Counted from the stretch's first letter, positions 1 through 6,583 are shown. The stretch: 6,739 nt of DNA from Desulfosporosinus sp. UBA5188 (GCA_002413075.1 DHWG01000155.1:2745-9483); one strand, 5' to 3'. The notes: generated from the letters alone by a model not told the origin. Translations and numbers: made by a program.

Positions 1-13
1 GTATAAGAGACAG
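1..13 (+). other. Probable Tn5/Nextera adapter remnant at contig end
   Basis: The first 13 bases, GTATAAGAGACAG, are identical to the inner 13 bases of the 19-base Tn5 mosaic end used in tagmentation libraries (AGATGTGTATAAGAGACAG). They sit exactly at the window edge, as untrimmed adapter would. The reading frame crossing them supports this: BY-kinases usually carry a GPxPPNPSE-like run here, and this protein follows it up to GPSP and then switches to VSY, which is the adapter translated. The genome most likely begins at about base 14. A genuine Tn5-like end cannot be excluded formally, but the position makes that unlikely. Confidence 0.88.
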
Positions 14-1058
14 GGCTGGGACCTGCTGTCAGAACACTGACGCCGGGTACGGCTGTTTTCTGAATATAGGGTTGGGCGTCTTGAGCTTCCACGAGGGCAC
101 TTGCTAACCCTTGCCCATTCTCTAGACCAAATAGTGTGTGCTGGGTCGGATGACGCAGGTTGGCATCGAGGACTAGCACAGACTTTCCGGCTTGGGCCAT
201 ACTCACTGCCAAGTTGGCGACGGTGGTTGACGTCCCTTCCTGAGGGCCGGAGCTGGTGATGAGGAGGCTCTGGGTCACTAAATTAAGACTGGCAAACTCC
301 ACGTTGGTTCTAAGCGACCGATACGATTCCGAGAGGGGGGCGGTGGTTTGCTCCAAGGTAATTAAGGCAGGCAAGGTACCCTTTTTCCCTTTCTTGCCCC
401 TAGGATCCTTGGCAATCATGCCCAGTAAAGGGATTCCCAAATACGCCTTGACATCACTGGGCGTCTGCACGGTGTTATCCAGAAAGACCCGCAAAAATAG
501 CAAGCCCAGGGCAGCCATCAAACCCACAAGAAACGCGGCCAACATATTTTTCCGCTTACTCTCGGGAACGGGGAAAGCCGGGATCTCCGCTGGGTCGACG
601 ATTCTGACACTATCCTCGAGAACTTGTTTAGAAAGCTCTTGAGCGGTCGCGTTGGCAATAGAGGCTGCCAACGGAGCATTGACATTGTTCACCTGGATCG
701 TAAACAGATCCGTGGAATTCACCTGTGATACCGTAATCATGCCGATCAGTTTGTCTTCTGTGAGGGGCAAGTTCAATTCCTTGATGACATTTTTGGCGAT
801 GGTGCGACTTCGAGCAAGATGACCATAATTTTGGAGATGTTGTTGCAAGACACTACTCGCGATGATGAGGTCTTGACCTTTAAGTGGCTCTGCGCCCCTT
901 CGCTCGACAATCAGCGTCGTGGAAGTTTGATAATAGGGCGTGATGGTCACATAATTCATGATACCCACGAGGAGTGCTGGTAGGACTGGAAGCGTCAGCA
1001 AGATGATCCAATGTCTACGCACCATGTTCCAAAGTTGACGTAGTTCGATTTGTTCCAA
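1..1058 (-). CDS. Wzz chain-length domain fused to degenerate BY-kinase-like domain (3' truncated)
   Basis: A polysaccharide co-polymerase of the inner membrane, expected to control chain length of the polymer made by the upstream genes. Residues 1-200 (TTG start) form the Wzz part: a first membrane helix at about 17-38, an extracytoplasmic region, the Pro-rich segment VDPAEIPAFPVPE (154-166) and a second helix at about 171-193. DNTVQTPSDVKAYLGIPLLG (194-213) is the usual link to the cytoplasm. A CpsD/CapB-like nucleotide-binding domain follows in the same frame, with PLSESYRSLRTNVEF (241-255), a Walker A region GPQEGTSTT (271-279) and a Walker A' region VLVLDANLR (294-302). The Walker A lysine is replaced by Thr276, and the second Walker A' Asp by Asn300, so kinase activity is doubtful. 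About 352 codons are present; Walker B and any Tyr-rich tail are outside the window, and the last 13 bases are probably adapter. The start is set at TTG 1058 because GGGAGG lies six bases upstream; ATG at 1076 is the alternative. Confidence 0.9.
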   Translation of the reverse strand, partial: MEQIELRQLWNMVRRHWIILLTLPVLPALLVGIMNYVTITPYYQTSTTLIVERRGAEPLKGQDLIIASSVLQQHLQNYGHLARSRTIAKNVIKELNLPLTEDKLIGMITVSQVNSTDLFTIQVNNVNAPLAASIANATAQELSKQVLEDSVRIVDPAEIPAFPVPESKRKNMLAAFLVGLMAALGLLFLRVFLDNTVQTPSDVKAYLGIPLLGMIAKDPRGKKGKKGTLPALITLEQTTAPLSESYRSLRTNVEFASLNLVTQSLLITSSGPQEGTSTTVANLAVSMAQAGKSVLVLDANLRHPTQHTLFGLENGQGLASALVEAQDAQPYIQKTAVPGVSVLTAGPSPVSY

Positions 1059-1064
1059 GGTAAT

Positions 1065-1070
1065 CCTCCC
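1065..1070 (-). promoter_or_regulatory. Ribosome binding site favouring the TTG start of the Wzz/kinase-like gene
   Basis: GGGAGG lies six bases before TTG 1058-1056, which is good Shine-Dalgarno spacing. The competing ATG at 1076-1074 has only AGAGG four bases upstream, which is tight. Starting at TTG gives an N-terminus MEQIELRQLW, which fits the short cytoplasmic start usual before the first helix of Wzz proteins. The choice changes the protein by six residues. Confidence 0.6.
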
Positions 1071-1083
1071 AATCATCCCGCCT

Positions 1084-1635
1084 CTAATAGCGGGGCAATA
1101 ACGTCATCTCAATATCCTTCAACTTAGGGTAGATGAGATCTTTCTCCGACAGTAACGGGTTGTCAATCGGCCACTTGATCCCCAAATCAGGATCATTCCA
1201 GCTCACCCCGTACTCCAACTTTGGTTGGTACAGTTCCGTGCATTTATAAGCAAAAAGAGCAGTGTCACTCGTCAAGCAAAAACCGTGGGCGAAACCGGCC
1301 GGTATGTAAAATTGGCGCTTGTTCTCGCTAGAGAGCGTGACGCTCACTGATTTCCCAAACGTCGGAGAGCCCACACGAATATCGACGGCTACGTCAAATA
1401 CCTCGCCTTGCAGGACATAGACCAATTTCCCCTGCGAATTAGGGTTCTGAAAATGAAGCCCCCGCAGGACGCCCTTTTGCGAAAAGGACATATTATCTTG
1501 AACAAAAGCAGCGGGTAATCCTAGGTCAGCATAACGCGTTTGATTCCAAGTTTCCATGAAGAAACCCCTGGAATCTCCGAAGACCTTCGGCTCTATGATC
1601 TTTACTTCAGGTAACTCTGTGGCAATCACCTTCAT
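1084..1635 (-). CDS. rfbC: dTDP-4-dehydrorhamnose 3,5-epimerase (RmlC)
   Basis: The cytoplasmic third enzyme of dTDP-L-rhamnose synthesis: it epimerises C3 and C5 of dTDP-4-dehydro-6-deoxy-D-glucose. At 183 residues it has the normal family length for a cupin-fold dimer. Visible signatures are DSRGFFMETW (21-30), VLRGLHFQ (56-63) with the likely catalytic base His61, the cupin strand VYVLQGEVFDVAVDIR (72-87), IPAGFAHGF (111-119), Tyr130 in FAYKCTELY (128-136), and the C-terminal LSEKD (162-166), whose Asp is typical of the family. The ATG start overlaps the rmlA stop by four bases (ATGA), and GGAGGG lies nine bases upstream, so the two are probably translationally coupled. The Wzz/kinase-like gene follows after about 25 bases. 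Confidence 0.97.
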   Translation of the reverse strand: MKVIATELPEVKIIEPKVFGDSRGFFMETWNQTRYADLGLPAAFVQDNMSFSQKGVLRGLHFQNPNSQGKLVYVLQGEVFDVAVDIRVGSPTFGKSVSVTLSSENKRQFYIPAGFAHGFCLTSDTALFAYKCTELYQPKLEYGVSWNDPDLGIKWPIDNPLLSEKDLIYPKLKDIEMTLLPRY

Positions 1636-2513
1636 CGCTGGACACCCTCCTTTACCATATTCACCAGGTATTTTCCATAGCCGTTCTTTTGGAGCGGCTT
1701 CGCTAATTTGAGGACTTGTTTCGCTGAGATATAGCCCATGTGATAAGCAATTTCTTCTGGGCAGGCAATCATCAGGCCTTGGCGTTCTTCCATGGTTTGG
1801 ATGTAATTAGCCGCCTGCAGGAGGGATTCATGCGTCCCAGTATCTAGCCATGCGTAGCCACGCCCTAAGGTCTCCACCCGCAAGGCGTTCTTCTCTAAGT
1901 AGACTTTATTAACGTCGGTGATTTCTAGTTCGCCCCTAGGCGAGGGCTTAAGGGTTGCGGCAATCTCCACGACGGCGTTGTCATAAAAATAGAGGCCGGT
2001 CACGGCATAATTGGATTTTGGTTTCAGAGGTTTTTCCTCAATACTGATCGCGTTTCCAGCCTGATCAAAGTCCACCACGCCGTAGCGTTCTGGATCCTTC
2101 ACCCGATAAGCAAAGACGGTGGCGCCGTGTTCCTGGCGGATCGCCCGGGCCAAATGCTGGGTTAAATCATGGCCATAGAAGATATTATCCCCCAAGATGA
2201 GTGCACAACTGTCTTCCCCGATAAAGTCGCGCCCAATAATGAACGCTTGTGCCAAGCCACCCGGCTCAGGCTGGATGGCATATTGGATATTAATGCCCCA
2301 TTGGTGACCGTCTCGAAGCACGCCCTCATATTGTGCTTGATCTTGGGGGGTAGTAATGATTAGGATCTCTGTGATACCTGCCAACATTAACGTGGTCAGT
2401 GGATAATAGATCATCGGCTTATTGTAAACTGGCATCAATTGTTTGCTCACTGTAATGGTCAGGGGATAAAGCCGCGTCCCTGAACCACCCGCTAAGATAA
2501 TCCCTTTAGTCAT
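1632..2513 (-). CDS. rfbA: Glucose-1-phosphate thymidylyltransferase (RmlA)
   Basis: The first enzyme of the rhamnose pathway: it joins glucose-1-phosphate and dTTP to give dTDP-glucose and pyrophosphate. Its 293 residues match the usual RmlA length. The N-terminal nucleotidyltransferase signature GGSGTRLYPLT (9-19) is followed by Lys24 in SKQLMPVYNKPMIYYPL. LGDNIFYG (107-114) contains the probable metal-binding Asp109, and EEKP (159-162), ELEITD (195-200) and AWLDTGTH (221-228) are all present, so the active site looks complete. RmlA is commonly feedback-inhibited by dTDP-rhamnose; this is family knowledge, not visible here. The start is ATG with only a modest site, GGAG 11 bases upstream, directly after the tandem-repeat spacer. 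The 3' end overlaps rmlC by four bases. Confidence 0.98.
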   Translation of the reverse strand: MTKGIILAGGSGTRLYPLTITVSKQLMPVYNKPMIYYPLTTLMLAGITEILIITTPQDQAQYEGVLRDGHQWGINIQYAIQPEPGGLAQAFIIGRDFIGEDSCALILGDNIFYGHDLTQHLARAIRQEHGATVFAYRVKDPERYGVVDFDQAGNAISIEEKPLKPKSNYAVTGLYFYDNAVVEIAATLKPSPRGELEITDVNKVYLEKNALRVETLGRGYAWLDTGTHESLLQAANYIQTMEERQGLMIACPEEIAYHMGYISAKQVLKLAKPLQKNGYGKYLVNMVKEGVQR

Positions 2514-2528
2514 TTATTGTTACGCTCC

Positions 2529-2577
2529 AGTTCTTATTTAAGTTCTTCTTTGAGTTCTTCTTTGAATTCTTATATTG
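2529..2577 (-). repeat. Degenerate 12-base tandem repeats between rmlB and rmlA
   Basis: On the plus strand the units read AGTTCTTATTTA (2529-2540), AGTTCTTCTTTG (2541-2552), an identical AGTTCTTCTTTG (2553-2564), then a diverged 13-base AATTCTTATATTG (2565-2577). A further partial copy, ATTCTTATTCCG, runs into the rmlB stop region (2578-2589). On the transcribed strand this is a purine-rich leader with repeated AAGAACT just upstream of the rmlA ribosome site. It has no hairpin-plus-U-tract structure, so it does not look like a terminator. The function is unknown; it may simply be replication-slippage sequence. Confidence 0.8.
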
Positions 2578-2581
2578 ATTC

Positions 2582-3640
2582 TTATTCCGTCAGTCCCAAG
2601 CGTTCCCGACGATAACTTCCATCACACACTCGCTGAGACCAAACGCGATTGTCTAAATACCACTGCACGGTTTTCCTAAACCCGGTCGTAAAGGTTTCTT
2701 CTGGTTGCCAATGTAGGTTCGTCTGAAGTTTCGTTGAGTCAATGGCATAACGTTGATCGTGGCCGGGCCTGTCCTTAACAAAGACGATCTGCTTCTGATA
2801 GCTTAAGCCATCAGCGCGTGGTGAAAGCTCATCGAGCAGGTCACAAAGCGTCTTAACCACGTCCAGGTTGCTTTTCTCATTGTTGCCACCCACATTATAG
2901 GTTTCGCCGACGTTGCCCCGTTCAAGGACTGCCTTAATCGCAGTACAGTGATCAAGAACATAGAGCCAGTCTCGGATATTTTGTCCATCACCATATATAG
3001 GAAGCGGTTTGCCTTCTAAAGCGTTGAGAATGATCAACGGGATGAGCTTCTCTGGAAATTGATAGGGTCCATAATTATTCGAGCAATTCGTGGTGACGCT
3101 GGGCAAGCCATAGGTATGATAATACGACCTCACGAGGTGATCGGAGGAGGCTTTTGAGGCGGAGTACGGTGAATTGGGCGCATACGGTGTCGTTTCGGTG
3201 AAATACCCGGTTTTCCCTAAAGACCCATACACTTCATCGGTAGAGATATGTAAGAAGCGGAACTCGTCCTTGGTGTTCTGAGGTTGTTCGTTCCAGTAGC
3301 TGCGTACAGCCTCGAGCAGATGAAAGGTTCCGACAATATTGGTCTGAATAAACTCCCCTGGGCCTTCAATGGAACGGTCAACGTGCGATTCTGCCGCAAA
3401 GTTCACCACCGCTTGGGGTTGATAGTCCTGTAATAAACGACTCACCAAGGTTTGATCGGCGATGTCACCTTGGACGAAGGAGTACCTAGGATGATCACTG
3501 AGATCCGCCAAGGATTCCTGATTGCCCGCATAGGTCAACTTATCCAAGTTAACGACCTTCACGTCTGATTGTTCTAAGATATATCGGATAAAGTTACTTC
3601 CTATAAAACCGGCTCCACCGGTTACTAGCCATGTTTTCAA
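2582..3640 (-). CDS. rfbB: dTDP-glucose 4,6-dehydratase (RmlB)
   Basis: The second pathway enzyme: an NAD-dependent extended short-chain dehydrogenase that converts dTDP-glucose into dTDP-4-dehydro-6-deoxyglucose. Its 352 residues are the normal length. The Rossmann motif TGGAGFIG (7-14) binds NAD. The catalytic triad region STDEVYG (133-139) gives Thr134, Asp135 and Glu136, and YSASK (159-163) gives Tyr159 and Lys163. NFAAESHVDRSI (80-91), NNYGPYQFPEKLIPL (188-202), NIRDWLYVLDH (221-231) and RPGHDQRYAID (291-301) are strongly RmlB-like. The start is TTG: a run of seven G lies eight bases upstream, and the N-terminus MKTWLVTGGAGFIGS begins right at the first beta strand. It follows rmlD after a 24-base gap. 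Confidence 0.98.
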   Translation of the reverse strand: MKTWLVTGGAGFIGSNFIRYILEQSDVKVVNLDKLTYAGNQESLADLSDHPRYSFVQGDIADQTLVSRLLQDYQPQAVVNFAAESHVDRSIEGPGEFIQTNIVGTFHLLEAVRSYWNEQPQNTKDEFRFLHISTDEVYGSLGKTGYFTETTPYAPNSPYSASKASSDHLVRSYYHTYGLPSVTTNCSNNYGPYQFPEKLIPLIILNALEGKPLPIYGDGQNIRDWLYVLDHCTAIKAVLERGNVGETYNVGGNNEKSNLDVVKTLCDLLDELSPRADGLSYQKQIVFVKDRPGHDQRYAIDSTKLQTNLHWQPEETFTTGFRKTVQWYLDNRVWSQRVCDGSYRRERLGLTE

Positions 3641-3664
3641 GTTATTGTCCCCCCCTGTATTTCT

Positions 3665-4522
3665 TCAGTCTTTAGTTTTCAGTTGCTTGGATTCAGTCTC
3701 AAGATAATCCTGGAGTGCTGCTTCCCAGGTGCGCATGACATCAAGACCCCTAAGTTTCAGCATTTTATTATCCATCACAGCATGGTGCGGGCGTTTTGCT
3801 TTTTGTGGGTATTCTGCGGTAGTGACAGGTTCAACCTTCATGGCTTTGCCGGTTAACTCGAAGATTTTCTGGGCGAAGTCGCACCAGGTACAACTGCCTT
3901 GATTGGAGGCATGATAGAGCCCATAAAACTCCGTTTGGATTAATTGTTCGAGAACCCACACTAAATCTTTCGTATAGGTAGGGGTACCATACTGATCCGC
4001 GACGACCTTCAGCTGATCCCTTGTCTCCGACAATTTCAACATGGTTCGTACAAAGTTAGGGCCCTCCCCATAAAGCCAGGCGGTCCGGAGAATATAGTAC
4101 GCGCCCCCAACTTGCTCAACGAGTTTCTCGCCCCAAAGTTTGCTTTTCCCGTAGACGCACAGAGGGTTGGGGGCATCGAACTCATCATAGGCAACGTCGG
4201 TGGCACCATCAAAGACATAATCGGTGCTGATATGGACGAATTTGGTGTCAAACTTTCGGCAAACGAGGGCTAAGTTTTGGGCGCCCAGCGCGTTAACTCG
4301 GTAAGCTGTAGCCTCGTCCTCTTCCGCTTTTTCCACATTGGTATAGGCTGCAGCGTTGATGACCACAGCAGGTTTTGTTGCTGAGATGAGTGCTTCGACG
4401 GACGCGTAATCCGTAATATCTATGGCAGGAATATCCTTTAAGATCAATTCATGCTTTCCCTCAAACTGTCGGGTAATTTCCTTGCCAAGCTGACCGTTTG
4501 AACCCACCACTAAAATTTTCAT
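3665..4522 (-). CDS. rfbD: dTDP-4-dehydrorhamnose reductase (RmlD)
   Basis: The last enzyme of the pathway: it reduces dTDP-4-dehydro-L-rhamnose to dTDP-L-rhamnose with NAD(P)H. The 285-residue protein is a typical Firmicutes-length RmlD. It shows the GSNGQLG dinucleotide motif (7-13), VVINAAAYTNVEKAE (53-67), STDYVFDG (99-106), the catalytic YGKSK (124-128, Tyr124 and Lys128), RTAWLYG (146-152), DQYGTPTY (176-183) and RPHHAVMDN (244-252). The ATG start is well supported by AGGAGG five bases upstream. A candidate internal promoter lies in the 88-base gap before it, so the four rml genes and the Wzz/kinase-like gene may be transcribed partly independently of the glycosyltransferase and polymerase genes. 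The order D-B-A-C differs from the commonest rml orders. Confidence 0.97.
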   Translation of the reverse strand: MKILVVGSNGQLGKEITRQFEGKHELILKDIPAIDITDYASVEALISATKPAVVINAAAYTNVEKAEEDEATAYRVNALGAQNLALVCRKFDTKFVHISTDYVFDGATDVAYDEFDAPNPLCVYGKSKLWGEKLVEQVGGAYYILRTAWLYGEGPNFVRTMLKLSETRDQLKVVADQYGTPTYTKDLVWVLEQLIQTEFYGLYHASNQGSCTWCDFAQKIFELTGKAMKVEPVTTAEYPQKAKRPHHAVMDNKMLKLRGLDVMRTWEAALQDYLETESKQLKTKD

Positions 4523-4535
4523 AATGACCTCCTAT

Positions 4536-4548
4536 TCGTTCTGAACGA
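4536..4548. promoter_or_regulatory. Small palindrome at the putative rmlD promoter start site
   Basis: TCGTTCTGAACGA is a perfect inverted repeat of six-base arms around one central base. It begins on the last base of the candidate -10 box and lies between it and the rmlD ribosome site. A repressor operator is one reading of this position, and a short 5' transcript hairpin is another. The arms are short enough that chance is a real alternative, and I recognise no known regulator consensus. Confidence 0.35.
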
Positions 4549-4577
4549 GTATATCATAATGCTCGTGGTTATGTTAG
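4548..4577 (-). promoter_or_regulatory. Candidate extended -10 promoter upstream of rmlD
   Basis: On the minus strand an extended -10 element TGATATACT (4556-4548; TATACT matches TATAAT at five of six positions) is preceded after an 18-base spacer by CTAACA (4577-4572), a four-of-six match to TTGACA. It lies in the widest intergenic gap among the genes, about 15 bases before the rmlD ribosome site. No terminator separates it from the polymerase gene, so it would be an internal promoter. This is consensus matching only. Confidence 0.4.
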
Positions 4578-4610
4578 TTTTAGCCTTGATCCGAGGCTCT
4601 CTTGGGTTGT

Positions 4611-5723
4611 TTATCGTTCAAAGATCGTTTTATATGGCACTAGGTAAAAAGTTCCATTATGGACGAAGAAGACGATTAAGACAAGGCCATAGGAAACGAT
4701 CGAGGAGAGCACTAAACTCTTGACGATGAATTTCTTTCTTTGGCCAATGATATGATCAAAAATGTGGAGGAAACTCGCAAACAAAATGATCAGCGAAGGC
4801 CATAAAGCATAAACGTATCTTGATAGTATGGTCATTGAAGTGGCAAAGGATAAGAGGACCAGACTGATGATATAAAACGATAAATACAAGCTTATATGAC
4901 CATTGTACGCTTTAAGCTTCTTATAATAGATAGAGAAGGGAATTAAGGGAAGCGCACAGAGTATCGTATATTTACCGATACCCACTTGGAGATGCGGTAA
5001 CGTATAAGCCGCAAAGCGACTTAAAACATGTGATAAACCACTTCCTAAAATAGTAATCATCGTCGGAATTATGGGAATTAATAAGACGCTCAGAATAGCG
5101 AGCGGTATTCGATACTTCTTCAATTTCTCAACATATAAAATTCCAAGAGGATAGAAAATTACTAAGGAATAGTGAAACAAAACCGCGATGGTCACGAAGA
5201 AGAAATACGTCGCGAGCTTCCGTTCGAAAATAAACCTGAGCGCATAGAAGATAATAGCAATGCCTAACATATTTCTGATGATGATAAAGCTCCAAAAATA
5301 AAGCGTGAAACCATAGACAAAAACAGCGATCCCCAAATTAATCTTCTTAGCTTCATAGATCATTGCTTTGAAGAAAAAATAGTTGGTTAAGGCAGCCATA
5401 ATGATAAAAACAGATTGCGCATGATCAAAGAGCTTAACACAGATATAATTCAAGAGCAGATAGCCAATTTCCAATTGATTCACCATAGGATCATGAATTC
5501 CACGATCCCTGATCGCTTCAAAGAAAGCAACGTAATTGTCATAATCGGCCCCTGTGGCGTATCTTAAAGCAACCGGCAGCGTAATAATCACGAAGGAGGC
5601 GATTAAAAGTAACGAACCGTCATTGCGACCGTTCTTGGGCGCGATCATTTGTGAGAGTTGCGCAAGGAGACTGGCGATACATATTATGGAGATATAAAAG
5701 ACATATGAGTTAATGTTTTGCAA
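4611..5723 (-). CDS. EpsG-family membrane protein, probable polysaccharide polymerase
   Basis: A very hydrophobic 370-residue protein with about ten predicted membrane helices by eye, beginning at residues 7-26 and 37-53. It carries EpsG hallmarks: LRYATGADYDNYVAFF (53-68), LEIGYLLLN (84-92), the Arg150-containing FWSFIIIRNMLGIAIIFYALRF (143-164), FHYSLVIFYP (183-192), SRYVYALWP (301-309) and a terminal VPYKTIF. EpsG proteins occupy the polymerase (Wzy) position in Gram-positive exopolysaccharide loci; here it would join lipid-linked repeat units outside the membrane. The specific linkage cannot be read from sequence. The start is TTG with GGTGG nine bases upstream, and an in-frame TAG two codons before it rules out a longer form. 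It is AT-richer than the rml genes. An O-antigen ligase-like role is the alternative. Confidence 0.85.
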   Translation of the reverse strand: MQNINSYVFYISIICIASLLAQLSQMIAPKNGRNDGSLLLIASFVIITLPVALRYATGADYDNYVAFFEAIRDRGIHDPMVNQLEIGYLLLNYICVKLFDHAQSVFIIMAALTNYFFFKAMIYEAKKINLGIAVFVYGFTLYFWSFIIIRNMLGIAIIFYALRFIFERKLATYFFFVTIAVLFHYSLVIFYPLGILYVEKLKKYRIPLAILSVLLIPIIPTMITILGSGLSHVLSRFAAYTLPHLQVGIGKYTILCALPLIPFSIYYKKLKAYNGHISLYLSFYIISLVLLSFATSMTILSRYVYALWPSLIILFASFLHIFDHIIGQRKKFIVKSLVLSSIVSYGLVLIVFFVHNGTFYLVPYKTIFER

Positions 5724-5749
5724 AAACTATCGCCACCAATTTTTATTTA

Positions 5750-6583
5750 TTATAGCTTCCAACCACTTCTTATGCCTTTCAGTATGGCGAGCCCTTTTTT
5801 AGCTTTATCGTCTTCATAGACCTCTGTCTGCAGCAGCAATTTGATGGTTCTCAGATAGGCCATGATGATGCCACCCGGTGTTCTATGTTTCTTGGCCAAA
5901 TAGATGATATTTCTAGCGATATAGTACTTTCTAAACGGGGAATGATTCAAAATAATCAAATCCCAGAATAAGAACTTGGGTTGCGTGATACGGCCCACTT
6001 CATGGAGCAGGATCACGGTGTTCACTCTGAGTATTTTGTACCCGCTTTGAAGAATTCTCATACAGTATTCAAAATCAACGAGGTCGATAAACATGCTTTC
6101 ATCGAAGCCGTCAAGTTTCTCCCAAATGTCGACATTGGTCAAGGTCGCTGAGGTGATGCATTTCTCTATCTCTTCATAGTCATCAGTGGAGTGGGGAACT
6201 GTGCTGCTCTCTCGCATATTCCGATCATCAATCACCGGTGAGAGGATGGCAACCTTCGGTAGGTCTAAATACTTCGTATACTCTTCGATCAGATTGGACG
6301 GGCAGATAGAATCCTGATCGAGCGTTAAGACCCAGGTATAGCCTTTTGATTGGCAAAAGAGCATGGCCTGATTCAGGGCCTTGGCAATCCCGAAATTTTC
6401 TTCATTTTTCAGGATGGTGATATTTTCATAGTCTCCGTACTCCCGCTCAATCAGATGAATGTTGTCAGAGTGGTTATCGATAAAGACTAAGAGGTCTACT
6501 TGTTGATGTATTGCTGCTATATTTTCCTTCAGTCGTAATAAATCAGGATTAAACAGTATAATGCCTGCTGCTATGCCACCCAA
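5750..6583 (-). CDS. GT2 glycosyltransferase, probable rhamnosyltransferase (RfbF-like)
   Basis: A 277-residue cytoplasmic or membrane-associated family 2 glycosyltransferase with a GT-A fold. It shows the nucleotide-binding start IAAGIILFNPD (4-14), IDNHSD (35-40), ENFGIAKALNQA (62-73), the metal-binding DQDS (89-92) in WVLTLDQDSICP, FDESMFIDLVDFEYCMRI (160-177) with candidate catalytic-base acids Asp167 and Asp170, LLHEVG (192-197) and HSPFRKYYIARN (214-225). The DQDS plus HS-R-YY-RN pattern is that of rhamnosyltransferases, and the complete dTDP-rhamnose pathway downstream supplies the matching donor, so transfer of L-rhamnose to a lipid-linked acceptor is the best inference. Acceptor and linkage are unknown. 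The start is TTG with GGGGG seven bases upstream; an in-frame TAA nine codons before limits extension, and there is no nearby ATG. The polymerase gene follows after 26 bases. Confidence 0.9.
   Translation of the reverse strand: MGGIAAGIILFNPDLLRLKENIAAIHQQVDLLVFIDNHSDNIHLIEREYGDYENITILKNEENFGIAKALNQAMLFCQSKGYTWVLTLDQDSICPSNLIEEYTKYLDLPKVAILSPVIDDRNMRESSTVPHSTDDYEEIEKCITSATLTNVDIWEKLDGFDESMFIDLVDFEYCMRILQSGYKILRVNTVILLHEVGRITQPKFLFWDLIILNHSPFRKYYIARNIIYLAKKHRTPGGIIMAYLRTIKLLLQTEVYEDDKAKKGLAILKGIRSGWKL

Noticed and set aside
1..19. A real transposon inverted-repeat end
   Set aside because: The match to the synthetic mosaic end stops exactly at the window edge, and there is no transposase or target duplication; library adapter explains it better.
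256..642. A 128-codon plus-strand open frame
   Set aside because: It lies wholly antisense to the Wzz/kinase-like gene, whose minus-strand frame shows clear family motifs; the plus-strand protein shows no recognisable domain.
2169..2363. A 64-codon plus-strand open frame inside rmlA
   Set aside because: It is antisense to conserved RmlA motifs, with no credible protein features.
4036..4251. A 71-codon minus-strand frame inside rmlD, and similar ones inside rmlB (2803-2994, 3217-3399)
   Set aside because: These are out-of-frame shadows of strongly conserved enzymes and lack recognisable domains.
4579..4595. Stem AGCCT/AGGCT between the polymerase gene and rmlD as a terminator
   Set aside because: The stem is only five base pairs with a seven-base loop, and no T-rich tract follows on either strand.
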